Source: Candidatus Thorarchaeota archaeon (lineage in GTDB: Archaea; Asgardarchaeota; Thorarchaeia; Thorarchaeales; Thorarchaeaceae). Taken from it: a DNA stretch of 64,000 nt. The DNA lies in assembly GCA_004524445.1 (NCBI GenBank), contig SDNP01000014.1:1-64000 (forward strand), given 5' to 3'. Each line of letters starts with the position of its first letter. The stretch's first letter is position 1. Position numbers and translations under genes: made by a program. Below are positions 26,004 to 34,635 of this stretch, in pieces. The notes beneath the pieces are model-generated. The model worked only from the letters and a program-made list of their open reading frames with translations. It made no database searches and had not been told where the DNA came from.

Positions 26004-27323
26004 ATGTCAGTTATCGAAGAAAAAGTGTTTAACAGGGATATTGGCGTCTTTGGACTTACAATGCTTGGTGTTGGCGCAACCATAGGTGCTGGTGTTTTCG
26101 TTTTGCTTGGTGACGCAACTGCAATAACCGGACCTTCGGTCATCATTGCGTTCATTTTCAATTTCTTCCTAGCTCTAGCAATTGCTATGCATTATGGCGA
26201 GATGGCCGCTATGTTCCCTGTTGAAGGCGGCGGGTTCTCTTTTGTTGAAGAGGCATTTGGAGGGTCTGCATACTATGTGGGTTGGCTCATCTGGATGGGA
26301 AACATGGCCTATGCGTCTTTTAGCGCTTCGGCTTTTGCCTTGTACATGACTAGTGGTACAATCATTCCAGCACTCCCGGTTGCTGTGATAACATTCCTGA
26401 TTTTCACAGCTGTGAACTTCTCAGGGATAACCAGAGTTGTTAAAGTTGAGAAGCTGGTCACCGCCCTATTGATCGGTATGCTTGTCATATTCATCTTCAG
26501 AGGGGCGATTATAACTGACGTATCAACTTATCAAAATATGTTTCCAAATGGTGTGCTGGCACTGCTGCCTGCGACAAGCCTTGTATTTCTGTGCTACATT
26601 GGATTTGAAACGATAACAACAATCTCTGCTGAGGTCAAAGAACCCAAGATTACTATTCCAAAGGCATTGATAGGGGCAGTTATCATATCTGGCATCCTTT
26701 ACACATCTTTCGCCTTCGTCTTTGCAGGAGCTGTAAGTGTTGGAGACATATCAAATCCAGAGACTGCTCTACTTCAGTTCTTCGCAACTGACATCATGAG
26801 AGAGCTGCTCCTCTTTGCGGCTGCTCTTGCAACGCTTTCGACCTTGAACATAGCGCTCATGGCAGCCTCTAGGAACGCCTATGCCCTCGCACGAGATAGC
26901 TTCTTGCCAAAGACGTTTTCCAAGGTGTCGAAGAAGGATGTGCCAATTAATGCCATCATTCTCACCGCAGTCATCTGTTTGGTTCTCATTTTGTCTGAAG
27001 GTGCTACAGCAATCGCAGAGCTCTCGAACTTCGCTTATATGCTGGTGGTTTCGATGGTGTGCCTATCAGTCTTAGCGCTTAGAAAGAGATGTGCCGACAG
27101 AGAGAGAGCCTACGCGGTTCCGCTGTTTCCCTATATCACATACTTTGGGATAATCACACCATTAATCCTCATACCATTCCTTGGCACACATGCGTTGCTC
27201 ATTGGCGCCGGATGGCTCATAATCGGGTTCCTTTTCTATAACATCTGGAGATCCCAAGCATTTCGAGAATCTTGGAATAATCATATTGGAAATATCGACC
27301 CACGACTGAGATGTGAGGAGTGA
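26004..27323 (+). CDS. APC-superfamily amino-acid permease
   Basis: A 439-residue membrane protein with about twelve spans. The first helix carries the unwound substrate motif GVGATIGAGVFVLLG, and the CYIGFETITTISAEVKEPKITIPKALIGA region is typical of APC transporters that import amino acids with protons or sodium. The NALALARD-like segment reads NAYALARDSFLPKTFSKV, also conserved. The specific amino acid is unknown. No strong ribosome binding site precedes the ATG. Confidence 0.9.
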   Translation: MSVIEEKVFNRDIGVFGLTMLGVGATIGAGVFVLLGDATAITGPSVIIAFIFNFFLALAIAMHYGEMAAMFPVEGGGFSFVEEAFGGSAYYVGWLIWMGNMAYASFSASAFALYMTSGTIIPALPVAVITFLIFTAVNFSGITRVVKVEKLVTALLIGMLVIFIFRGAIITDVSTYQNMFPNGVLALLPATSLVFLCYIGFETITTISAEVKEPKITIPKALIGAVIISGILYTSFAFVFAGAVSVGDISNPETALLQFFATDIMRELLLFAAALATLSTLNIALMAASRNAYALARDSFLPKTFSKVSKKDVPINAIILTAVICLVLILSEGATAIAELSNFAYMLVVSMVCLSVLALRKRCADRERAYAVPLFPYITYFGIITPLILIPFLGTHALLIGAGWLIIGFLFYNIWRSQAFRESWNNHIGNIDPRLRCEE

Positions 27324-27533
27324 CAGAATTCCTGCTAACCGGATGGATATTGCTGCAATCTAAATGAGGGTGCTAGAGTTCGTTCAGAAACCAGATGAGG
27401 GGCAAGTTAGTAAGAATTGCAGGATGGCTATTCATGAGATATACAATTCCCTATTACGGAGAAGAATACGACTACACCTAGAATCTCCAAAGCCTCATAT
27501 GGATTGAGGGACCATACTCTGGTTTTCATAAGT
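27324..27533. other. Gap after the permease
   Basis: Two short ORFs (47 codons from 27364 and 28 codons within it in another frame) lack binding sites and recognisable patterns, so neither is called. The region separates the permease from a methyltransferase remnant on the other strand. Confidence 0.3.
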
Positions 27534-27818
27534 TTAGCCGCGAGAGCCATTCGCCTTGAGTCCACATCTCTTTGCTTCGTCACGAACATGTACGACACGA
27601 GTTTCGTCCGTGTCTATTCCGATGGCCTCATCTGTGGGACCTATTCTACGCACTGCGGCAAGAAGTGTAGAGCCACCTCCTGATCCAATGTCAAGGACTC
27701 TTGAGCAGGCAGTTATGCCCATTAGAGAAACAAGTCTATTGGCAAGGAGGTCCCAGATTCTACTCCAAGTATGGAAATTGCTTCTTGAATTAGTTATCTT
27801 TTCGCCTGCCCATTCTAG
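27534..27818 (-). pseudogene. Truncated SAM-dependent methyltransferase remnant
   Basis: The minus frame reads EWAGEKITNSRSNFHTW... then RVLDIGSGGGSTLLAAVRRIGP and AIGIDTDETRV, i.e. motif I and the acidic motif II of a class I methyltransferase, and stops about 40 residues later, far short of a full fold. Upstream the frame runs into the end of the MFS gene without any ATG, GTG or TTG, leaving only an internal ATG at 27722. The gene is therefore cut at both ends. Confidence 0.65.
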
Positions 27819-29212
27819 ACAACATCCTCTGTTATCTCATCCTCAGCGCGTACAATTTCTATCTTACTTTCTTTGCCCAGTTCGTTTTCCAACTCCTCTA
27901 CGCTGACTCGAGGTTCTATATCCATCCTTACTAGGACGATTAAAATCCCAATGTTTATGATGAGGGTGATGAGAAGGAGAGGTAGTCCCTGCCAATTAGT
28001 GTAAATCCACCCAGCAGGTATTGGGCCCAGAGATACAAAGGCCATAACGAGGACATTTGTCAGGCTGAAGAGTTTCCCGAGATCCTGCCGAGGCAGTGAT
28101 TTCTGAATATAGGTACCAAGAACCGACCACCAGAGTGTATCATTTATTGATTTCATGGCGGTTGCCAAGAATGCTAACGTAAACAATACGCCGAGTCCAG
28201 GATAAATCGAATCAAGGAAATATCGCCAATCAGGAGGAGTGTAATAAGGAAAGAATCGCGCAATGATGAGAAGGCTGATAGAAACAGGCATGACGGAATA
28301 GACAGCGATGGTAAGTTTCCTCCCTCCGTGCTTATCGAAGAAGCGACCGAGATAGAGTGTTAGAGGGACTGAGATTATGAGCGTGATGAGGAACATGAGA
28401 TTGATGTCGCCAAGCCCATACTGCAGAGTTTCATTGAGATAGTACGTATTGGCAAACTGGTAGAAGCTATCGCTCAACGCATCGATGCAAATCAGCCCCA
28501 CAAACACAGGGAATACCCGAATGAGAAGCTTGAGTCCTCTGATGTTTTCTTTCAAAAAGTGACGTATGATACCTTCGTCAGAATGCTCCCGCCTTGGTTG
28601 AGGAATGGATTCGAGGGCAAATGCCCGAATACCTGCGGCAATGAAGTAAAGAATGGCGGCTAGGAGAAGCAAGAGACGCATTACATAGACAAATCCCAGG
28701 CCTGCACCAAGAAGGATGCTGATCATATACAAGGGGAGTAGGCCTAGTGATGTGCCCAGTTGAAAGAGGCTCTGTGCCACTCCACCGAATCTTCGATCCA
28801 CTTGCTGCATCTGATATGCAATGCCCGCTGTACCGGTGAATGATGCAAGCCCCATAATCAAAAGCCCTATAGCAACAAGTGCGATACCATCGGCAAATAC
28901 CAGGGTGAAGTAGCCTAGTGCACTAGCAACCATTGTGAAGACGGAAAGCTTTCTTCTATCATAGTTGTCTGTCAGATACCCGGACACGAAGTTTCCTAGC
29001 AGCCTCACAGCAAGCATGGCTGAAAATAGAACCCCAATCGCAATATACGAGATTCCAATATCTCTAAAGAAGAGATTGAAGTACTGATACAGGACATTTA
29101 GTGCACTGTATATCCAGACGGTTAGGAGGTACAGAGTCCAGTTTTTGTTTCTTGTGACCATCCAAACAGACTGAAACCAGCTGAGTTCTGATGCATGGGT
29201 ATCTTGGGTCAT
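27815..29212 (-). CDS. Major facilitator superfamily transporter
   Basis: About 465 residues and twelve predicted spans. The loop between spans 2 and 3 reads GYLTDNYDRRKLSV, the MFS G-x-x-x-D-R-x-G-R-R-like motif, and a similar LGRFFDKHGGRKLT follows the seventh span. The substrate is not identifiable. ATG 29212 is taken as start; a GTG at 29224 is in frame. The C-terminal tail is acidic. Confidence 0.87.
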   Translation of the reverse strand: MTQDTHASELSWFQSVWMVTRNKNWTLYLLTVWIYSALNVLYQYFNLFFRDIGISYIAIGVLFSAMLAVRLLGNFVSGYLTDNYDRRKLSVFTMVASALGYFTLVFADGIALVAIGLLIMGLASFTGTAGIAYQMQQVDRRFGGVAQSLFQLGTSLGLLPLYMISILLGAGLGFVYVMRLLLLLAAILYFIAAGIRAFALESIPQPRREHSDEGIIRHFLKENIRGLKLLIRVFPVFVGLICIDALSDSFYQFANTYYLNETLQYGLGDINLMFLITLIISVPLTLYLGRFFDKHGGRKLTIAVYSVMPVSISLLIIARFFPYYTPPDWRYFLDSIYPGLGVLFTLAFLATAMKSINDTLWWSVLGTYIQKSLPRQDLGKLFSLTNVLVMAFVSLGPIPAGWIYTNWQGLPLLLITLIINIGILIVLVRMDIEPRVSVEELENELGKESKIEIVRAEDEITEDVV

Positions 29213-29352
29213 CTCTTGAGGCACATCTACACACTCGTGGCTAATACTTCAACATTCTATGAATTTGGGTAGAATTGGTTCACCAATTGAATCATATAAC
29301 TGCAATTAAATGCGCCAATGTTTGTTTATAGAAAAGGTTGAGCGCGCGCAAG

Positions 29353-29808
29353 TCAGAATTCTCTGCGTTCAGCTCGCATATGGTGCCCACAATAAGGGCA
29401 TTCGAAAGTCAATGGACCGACCCAATTCAATTGCTCGTAACTGAGTTCTGAATCACAGTGTCGACATTTCTCCGGGATGTCAATTGTGGGGACAGGTCTG
29501 TAGCCCGATGTTCGAGTAGATGTATACTCATCAAAAGATGAATCGGCGACTGAAGTGATCCGAATATCTTCGGGTGTGGATCCATCATCCTTTACATACC
29601 CCCAGATTGAGCCAAAGATGCAGACTATACCGAGTGCGCCAAAGGCGAACGGAATCCAACTGAAAAGATAGGGACTAGGTCCAAAGTCAGTGGGCCATGT
29701 GGCCGCGAAATCAAGCATGAACATTCCCATTGTAAATGCCATTCCCGTCCAGATAAGACCAAAAATCACGGTTGCGATAGTTCCACCTTTACTTCCCTTT
29801 TGTGGCAT
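29353..29808 (-). CDS. Two-span membrane protein with C-terminal zinc ribbon
   Basis: 151 residues: two spans (TIATVIFGLIWTGMAFTMGMFML and SWIPFAFGALGIVCIFGSIWG), a polar linker, then a zinc ribbon with CRHCDSEL and CPYCGHHMRAE. GAGGAG precedes the ATG by about 9 bases. Proteins of this layout are common in archaea with no assigned role. Confidence 0.75.
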   Translation of the reverse strand: MPQKGSKGGTIATVIFGLIWTGMAFTMGMFMLDFAATWPTDFGPSPYLFSWIPFAFGALGIVCIFGSIWGYVKDDGSTPEDIRITSVADSSFDEYTSTRTSGYRPVPTIDIPEKCRHCDSELSYEQLNWVGPLTFECPYCGHHMRAERREF

Positions 29809-29916
29809 GGCACAAACTCCTCAGGTTTCCTGAGTCGAGAAATGGTTTTATGACTTATAGGTGATTCCCTCTAATTTGGCGCTTGTTCGATTGAGCCGTA
29901 ATACAGAGCACCATGG

Positions 29917-30276
29917 TTGATTTGGGCGCCATATGTTTCGAACATCGAGTCAACCATTTTCGGATTATTCACTGAAGACAACCTTGTGGAGATTGACAGG
30001 ATAGCGAGAAGAATCAGAAAACAAGATTTCATTAGAGGCGTAAAGGTCATGATAGCTACACATCACAAGTATTTCACGTCAAAGAGGATTCTCTGGTTAG
30101 TTGACAGAATTCGCGAAACGGGTTATGATGTTCCAGACAGATGGAAATCATTGGGAAATAAGCCAGCTGTAAGAATCAATGAGCGTCGTTCTTTTGCTCC
30201 AAGATTTTGTTTGAGAGAGTCCTGTATGGAAAAAATGTCCAGAGGCAGGAATCCTAGGATACTCATGAGCCACTGA
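29917..30276 (+). CDS. Hypothetical basic protein
   Basis: 119 residues from a TTG. The central part (FTEDNLVEIDRIARRIRKQDFIRGVKVMIATHHKYFTSKRILWLVDRIRETGYDVPDRW) has a protein-like helical pattern, and base composition there looks coding. The N-terminal start is poorly supported and the 3' end overlaps the convergent radical SAM gene by 14 bases. No family is recognised. Confidence 0.4.
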   Translation: MIWAPYVSNIESTIFGLFTEDNLVEIDRIARRIRKQDFIRGVKVMIATHHKYFTSKRILWLVDRIRETGYDVPDRWKSLGNKPAVRINERRSFAPRFCLRESCMEKMSRGRNPRILMSH

Positions 30277-31966
30277 AGTCAATCGATTCTCTTAACCAAT
30301 CAGGAATTTCAAACTCCATAACATTCTCTAATTCTATAATGTTTGAGAGAGGCGAATTTATTTTGATTCTTGCTGCGCGTTTCGAGCCCATACCAGGGAT
30401 TGATTCTAACTGTGACAGGGACGCGTTATTGATTTGAAACGGATGTGGTACAACACTCACAGAGCGAGGGCCATGGTCAACCACCATGACGTCTATACGA
30501 TCCAGAGGCTTGATTCCATTGCTCATGTGACAGAGAAGAGGATATGTTCCAAGTGGCCTGTAGAGTAAGGATTTGCCTTGATATTTATCTAGGTAAACTG
30601 ACTCTATCACCGTACCGCGGGGAGCCACCTTTTCGAGTATCTTAATATCAACAAGGTTTCGAACCTGTTTCTTATGTCTGAAGAATTGATTTCTCTTGAC
30701 TCTTCCTTTGGTTGCATCACTAGCTCTAGTATCCTCAAAACCAATCATTTGCCTGATGTTTATTCTTCGGACAAGAAGATTCTCTTCAAGAATATCTAGG
30801 AGAAATTCTAAGTTGTGTTCTAGAGTTTGTGCACTTTCACCAGGCAGACCGTAAACTAGATTGATGCCAGGAAGCAAATGGGGTAGTGAACGACCCTCCC
30901 TCTTGGAGCCCACTTCATTAAGTAGCCTTATTGCATCAAGAACCTGGTCTGGTGTTGCTTTGAGATTATTCTTCCTGATAACAACAGGATCAAGCGACTC
31001 GACACCAAAGGCAGCCACATCTCCAACCGTATGATACTTCATTATCTCCTTGGCGACTAATCTGCTCTCGGTGGGGTGCCGAGCTAGTGTTCCTGGATTC
31101 ACGTTATCGATATGAAGAGTTTCAATCTCCGGGGCAACCTCACGAATCTTGGAGAACAAGACAGCCACCGCCGATGGGTTGGGAGTGGGAAATTCCTCTT
31201 CGCCCATTTCAGGAGATCCATAAACAAATAGGTCAGCTTGCTTCCCGATACGGAAAGCTCTTACTCCTTGAGCATATAGAGCCTCAATTTCTCTCACAAT
31301 CTGCTCAGCCGGCCTTTGATTCGGTTCACCGTATAATGGTTCTGTACAGAAACTACACCCACCTGTGAGATAGCGGGGACATCCTCGATACGTTTCGATT
31401 TCACATATTATATGACCACGCTCAAATCCGGGTGCCTGTTTCACGACCTGCGCCCCTCTCAATATCAACTCCCCAGTATTAGCGATGGCGTCTTTCATTG
31501 TGAAGTCCGTGTCCGAAAACCTCCATCCAGAACGTGCAAGGGTGGCAATAACAAGCCCTGTATCGCCTTTCACGAGATAGTCAAAAGGAGGTGATAATTC
31601 CGCAGGACTGACTGCAACGCGCCCTCCTTCGATACCACACCCATATTTTGCCCAAGGTCCAGCCAGCAACTTAGGTATGCCTGCCAGCACTTGGTGAGAG
31701 AAAAGTTCCTTCGTTTCTCGAACAGAGATTGGAGTACCGCCAATATACTTGCCCGGTACCACCATGCCTGCAACCAGAATCAGCATATCTGAGTTAGACC
31801 ACAGTTCTATTGCATCTGCAAAGCTCTCTCGTACAGCGTCAATAGTCTGGTAGATTATATTGGTCTTCGGCGAGTGCTGCCAGATGGCTCCTGCAATGTA
31901 TCGTGGGTAGGTACTGAGATAGGGGGGTACCCCCAGACATGTTGGTTCATCCACATATCCATCCAC
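30263..31966 (-). CDS. Radical SAM protein with C-terminal helix-hairpin-helix (COG1031-like)
   Basis: About 567 residues. Cysteines that could bind the Fe-S cluster appear in YRGCPRYLTGGCSFCTEP, with CSFC as the closing pair. The radical SAM barrel follows, and a helix-hairpin-helix motif (LSQLESIPGMGSKRAARIK) ends the protein, suggesting nucleic-acid contact. The N-terminus GYVDEPTCLGVPPYLSTYPRYIAGAI is characteristic of this archaeal family. The GTG at 31966 gives no residues before VDGYVDEP; a CTG at 31984, six bases after GGAGTGG, would restore the strand LQRVVIVDGY. Directly downstream of thiL. Confidence 0.85.
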   Translation of the reverse strand: MDGYVDEPTCLGVPPYLSTYPRYIAGAIWQHSPKTNIIYQTIDAVRESFADAIELWSNSDMLILVAGMVVPGKYIGGTPISVRETKELFSHQVLAGIPKLLAGPWAKYGCGIEGGRVAVSPAELSPPFDYLVKGDTGLVIATLARSGWRFSDTDFTMKDAIANTGELILRGAQVVKQAPGFERGHIICEIETYRGCPRYLTGGCSFCTEPLYGEPNQRPAEQIVREIEALYAQGVRAFRIGKQADLFVYGSPEMGEEEFPTPNPSAVAVLFSKIREVAPEIETLHIDNVNPGTLARHPTESRLVAKEIMKYHTVGDVAAFGVESLDPVVIRKNNLKATPDQVLDAIRLLNEVGSKREGRSLPHLLPGINLVYGLPGESAQTLEHNLEFLLDILEENLLVRRINIRQMIGFEDTRASDATKGRVKRNQFFRHKKQVRNLVDIKILEKVAPRGTVIESVYLDKYQGKSLLYRPLGTYPLLCHMSNGIKPLDRIDVMVVDHGPRSVSVVPHPFQINNASLSQLESIPGMGSKRAARIKINSPLSNIIELENVMEFEIPDWLRESIDFSGS

Positions 31967-31984
31967 GATTACAACTCTTTGCAG

Positions 31985-32977
31985 CTAAGTCCACTCCCTA
32001 AAGGTATCGTAACCCAAAAATCCAATCTCGTGGCTTCTGTCGCCATCGTTCCATTCCACAGGACCTTCAGGGGTTATTTTCCCGATAGCATGTAATGGTA
32101 TGTTCAGTTTTCTAGCGTTGGTTCTAGCAGTCTCCCATTTGCCGGATGGAACCGTTAGAACTACGATAAACTCCTCACCACCGCCCATTATCAGCTCAAT
32201 TATATCTAGGTCGTTTTCCTCGGCAACTTCCGTTATGCCAGAGGCAATTGGCAGGTTGTCTATCACAATGCCCTTCCCGTTGAGTTCTGCCATTGTGTTC
32301 AGTGTTATCCCAAGACCATCACTACTATCCATAGCTGATGTGACCGCCCCTTTCTCAGCAAGCGCTTTGACTATTCCAAATGGAATCGATGGTTTGTATA
32401 CTGCTTGAAGTGCTCTTCTTTGAAGGGCATCGGGAACATCGAGCCCTTCAAGTAGAATCTTGAAGCCTATTGATGTCAAGCCGAACTTGCCGGTCACAGC
32501 GACTATGTTGCCTGTAGTCGCTCCCCGACGTGTAATAATATCATCTGGGCTTGCAAAACCAAAAGCGACACCCGTTAGAATGACACTATTGGTTGCTCCC
32601 AAATCACCTCCCAAGAATGGGATTTTGTGCTTTAGACCGTATTGAGAGAACCCACGAATAATTTCTGAAGCGTCCTCTGTCTGATAGTCTTCAGGAACAC
32701 ACATGGATAGCAGTGTTGACTGTGGTTGGACACCCTTCGCAACTAAATCGCTTAAGGTCATTACTGCTGTCTTCCGACCCACTTGAGCTGGAGTCATATT
32801 AGGAAGCCAATCGGTATCACCGACGAAGGTGTCCACATTCAGAACCAGATTCTTTCCTTCATGTATAGGAAAGTCTGAGGCATCATCATCAAATCCCAGT
32901 TTCGTTCCAGGGACCTGATTTATCATATGACTGATACTCTTGAGAAAAGGACGTTCTCCAAGCTCTTTAGTCTTCAT
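31985..32977 (-). CDS. thiL: Thiamine-monophosphate kinase (ThiL-like)
   Basis: 330 residues of the AIR-synthase/ThiL fold. The nucleotide-binding start KLGFDDDASDF, NVDTFVGDTDWLP, the AVMTLSDLVAKGVQPQ helix and later SAMDSSDGLGITL and GGGEEFIVVL are ThiL features. The enzyme phosphorylates thiamine monophosphate to the pyrophosphate cofactor. Other members of the fold (HypE, SelD) lack this combination. It forms a likely operon with the radical SAM gene. Confidence 0.87.
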   Translation of the reverse strand: MKTKELGERPFLKSISHMINQVPGTKLGFDDDASDFPIHEGKNLVLNVDTFVGDTDWLPNMTPAQVGRKTAVMTLSDLVAKGVQPQSTLLSMCVPEDYQTEDASEIIRGFSQYGLKHKIPFLGGDLGATNSVILTGVAFGFASPDDIITRRGATTGNIVAVTGKFGLTSIGFKILLEGLDVPDALQRRALQAVYKPSIPFGIVKALAEKGAVTSAMDSSDGLGITLNTMAELNGKGIVIDNLPIASGITEVAEENDLDIIELIMGGGEEFIVVLTVPSGKWETARTNARKLNIPLHAIGKITPEGPVEWNDGDRSHEIGFLGYDTFREWT

Positions 32978-33092
32978 TCTACGGCCTCTCTACTTGTTGA
33001 ATTTCCAACTCTGTTAAGTGTTTATTCAAACACGAAATACTAACCGCACGTATATGTTTATTAGAGAAATCTGAGGCATCAGCCCTAGTTTT

Positions 33093-33198
33093 GCCTCGGT
33101 GGCTAAGTGGCTAAGGCGTCTGCCTCGTAAGCAGAAAAACACGGGTTGCTTGCCAGCCCATGGTCGAATCGCGGGTTCAAATCCCGCCCGGGGCTCCA
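33093..33198 (+). tRNA. tRNA-Thr(CGT) with a ~30-nt insertion in the variable region
   Basis: Acceptor GCCTCGG pairs with CCGGGGC (one G/U), followed by T73, the usual archaeal threonine discriminator, and CCA. Anticodon arm TCTGC-CTCGTAA-GCAGA gives anticodon CGT; T arm GCGGG-TTCAAAT-CCCGC is perfect. Between them are 35 bases instead of about 5. The extra part forms a hairpin GGGTTG/CAGCCC, as an intron would. Removing about 30 bases yields a normal 76-base tRNA. The exact splice sites are unclear because no canonical bulge-helix-bulge is obvious. Confidence 0.85.
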
Positions 33199-33299
33199 TT
33201 CTCAATTACAATCCGTTGATTGACTGTATTTTATTGTGCAGATTCCCAAGAGATTATATGAGTACTTTGGTAAATGGAATATCCGAGAGGTGAGAGTTA

Positions 33300-33386
33300 A
33301 TGAGTGAAAAACAGTCTAAGAAAGAAAAAGAGCAGAGAAAACGAAAACTGCCACCATTTGAATGGTTCGTCGCCGCAACAAGATAA
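33300..33386 (+). CDS. Candidate 28-residue basic protein
   Basis: ATG preceded by GAGAGGTGAGA, an excellent ribosome binding site, six bases upstream. The peptide MSEKQSKKEKEQRKRKLPPFEWFVAATR is highly charged then aromatic. It lies between tRNA-Thr and tRNA-Leu. The strength of the binding site is the main support; no family is recognised. Confidence 0.4.
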   Translation: MSEKQSKKEKEQRKRKLPPFEWFVAATR

Positions 33387-33557
33387 CAGTTCTGTGGCAA
33401 TGACAGCCATCTTGTGGCAGACGGGTGTATTCCCGACTCTGCTTCTATAGTATAATGCTTGTTTAAAATTCGTGCTACTTTTGATTATCACTGCTGTCCC
33501 GAAAAGGTAAAAAGAGTCACTTGTTCCGCTACCCCTGCGACCCAATAGCTTGCAAAT

Positions 33558-33677
33558 GCGGAGGTTGCCAAGCCAGGCCAAAGGCGCTAGGTTGAGGGCC
33601 TAGTCCTGTAGGGGTTCGCGAGACTCCGAGGACGTCACAGACTCGGGGCGTGAATTCAAATCTCGCCCTCCGCACCA
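33558..33677 (+). tRNA. tRNA-Leu(GAG) with a 32-nt intron inside the T arm
   Basis: Acceptor GCGGAGG/CCTCCGC, A73, CCA. Anticodon arm CTAGG-TTGAGGG-CCTAG gives anticodon GAG. The long variable arm TCCTGTAGGGGTTC is typical of leucine. As written the T arm does not fold; GCGAG at 33618-33622 is the perfect partner of CTCGC at 33662-33666, and TTCAAAT begins at 33655. The 32 bases between (33623-33654) therefore look like an intron at about position 53/54, with a CTCCGAG/CTCGGGG internal helix. Mature length is 88 with CCA. Confidence 0.9.
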
Positions 33678-33768
33678 TCTCTTGTTATATTATTGCTTTA
33701 CTGGTACAACGCTTACCTGGACATAATAGATTATTATGTAGTATGTCAGAGATTGATTGTATTAGTTA

Positions 33769-34281
33769 ATGGATGCGATAACCCTGCGAGTGTTTGCCGT
33801 TTCCGGATTTTCTGGCACTGGGAAGACATCGTTGATTGAGGACCTGATTAAGGAGCTTAAGTCGCGAGGTTACTCAGTTTCGGTGGTAAAAAGTTCGAGA
33901 GAGGACATTGAACCTCCAAAGGGTACAGATACATATCGACACCTCACAGCATCAGCGAGTCCCGTTGTCCTTCTCGGACCAAATACCACAACTATCAGAT
34001 ATCAGCACAGATTGAATTCAGGGGCGATATTCTCGCAAGTTGATGCAGACATAGTTTTGCTAGAAGGCTTCAAATCAGCTCTTATTCCGCGCGTGTTCTG
34101 CGTGGGCAAACGCGGCCTCAATGAAGACACTATCCCAGAACAAACACATGCCATAGTAACTTGGAATAGGACAGATATGAAAAAACATAGTGAAATTCCA
34201 ATCCTCTATACAAGAGAGACTGACAGGATCGCGGATTTAATCCTACAGAATGCGGTCCAACCGAATCAAGTAGATTTCTAA
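33769..34281 (+). CDS. mobB: Molybdopterin-guanine dinucleotide biosynthesis protein MobB
   Basis: 170-residue P-loop protein: AVSGFSGTGKTSLIEDLIKEL at the N-terminus, GTDTYRHLTASASPVVLLGP (the MobB-type switch) and LLEGFKSALIPRVFCVGK. MobB supports attachment of a nucleotide to molybdopterin. No molybdoenzyme lies in this window, so the partner is elsewhere. A structured G-rich element follows immediately. Confidence 0.88.
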   Translation: MDAITLRVFAVSGFSGTGKTSLIEDLIKELKSRGYSVSVVKSSREDIEPPKGTDTYRHLTASASPVVLLGPNTTTIRYQHRLNSGAIFSQVDADIVLLEGFKSALIPRVFCVGKRGLNEDTIPEQTHAIVTWNRTDMKKHSEIPILYTRETDRIADLILQNAVQPNQVDF

Positions 34282-34635
34282 TGTGTTCTGGGAAATACTA
34301 AGGGTGGGTCGAATTGGGAGATAGGTTGACTAGAAGGTGGACCCGCCCAAAGACGGGAGGGAGGCAGGTTTAAGGCAAGAGGGGCGGGTCCGTTTTGTGG
34401 AAGCCTTGTGGGAGGCGTGAGTCAGGACATTGGCATCCACGGTTGTTTTTGTTCAATCATTATTTGGTACTGACCGTCCCATTTAAGAAGCACATACAAA
34501 GAGTTGCTGTTTTCACTGATACTTTTCAGGCAAATTACCATCCGTGTTGGTTGAATATATATCCGAAATAGAAGAATAACAAGATATTAAGGCAATATGT
34601 AGGGCCTTGAAATCACAAGAGCAGGATGATTTGTT
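34282..34635. other. Intergenic region with G-rich structured element and promoter
   Basis: 354 bases without a gene. The first 160 hold the G-rich element described separately, out of character with the surrounding AT-richer sequence. GAATATATATCC at about 34551-34562 is a good TATA-like promoter for the oxidoreductase gene, whose ATG is about 75 bases on and preceded by AGGATGATT. Confidence 0.5.
34302..34440 (+). ncRNA. Candidate structured RNA or attenuator with alternative stems
   Basis: GGACCCGCCC (34339-34348) pairs perfectly with GGGCGGGTCC (34382-34391), which is followed by GTTTTG. The same middle segment can instead pair with GGGTGGGTC at 34302-34310 (one G/U). The two stems exclude each other, the layout of a terminator/antiterminator switch. 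Downstream, GTGGA (34397) pairs with TCCAC (34436) around a GCCT/AGGC hairpin. Between the long stems lies a GGGAGGGAGG tract. No known RNA family is recognised; the element directly follows mobB. Confidence 0.45.

Noticed and set aside
27364-27507. 47-codon plus-strand ORF after the permease
   Set aside because: No binding site, no recognisable pattern, and a second overlapping ORF is equally good.
33099-33293. 64-residue ORF over tRNA-Thr
   Set aside because: It is the translation of the tRNA gene itself; the tRNA fold explains the sequence.
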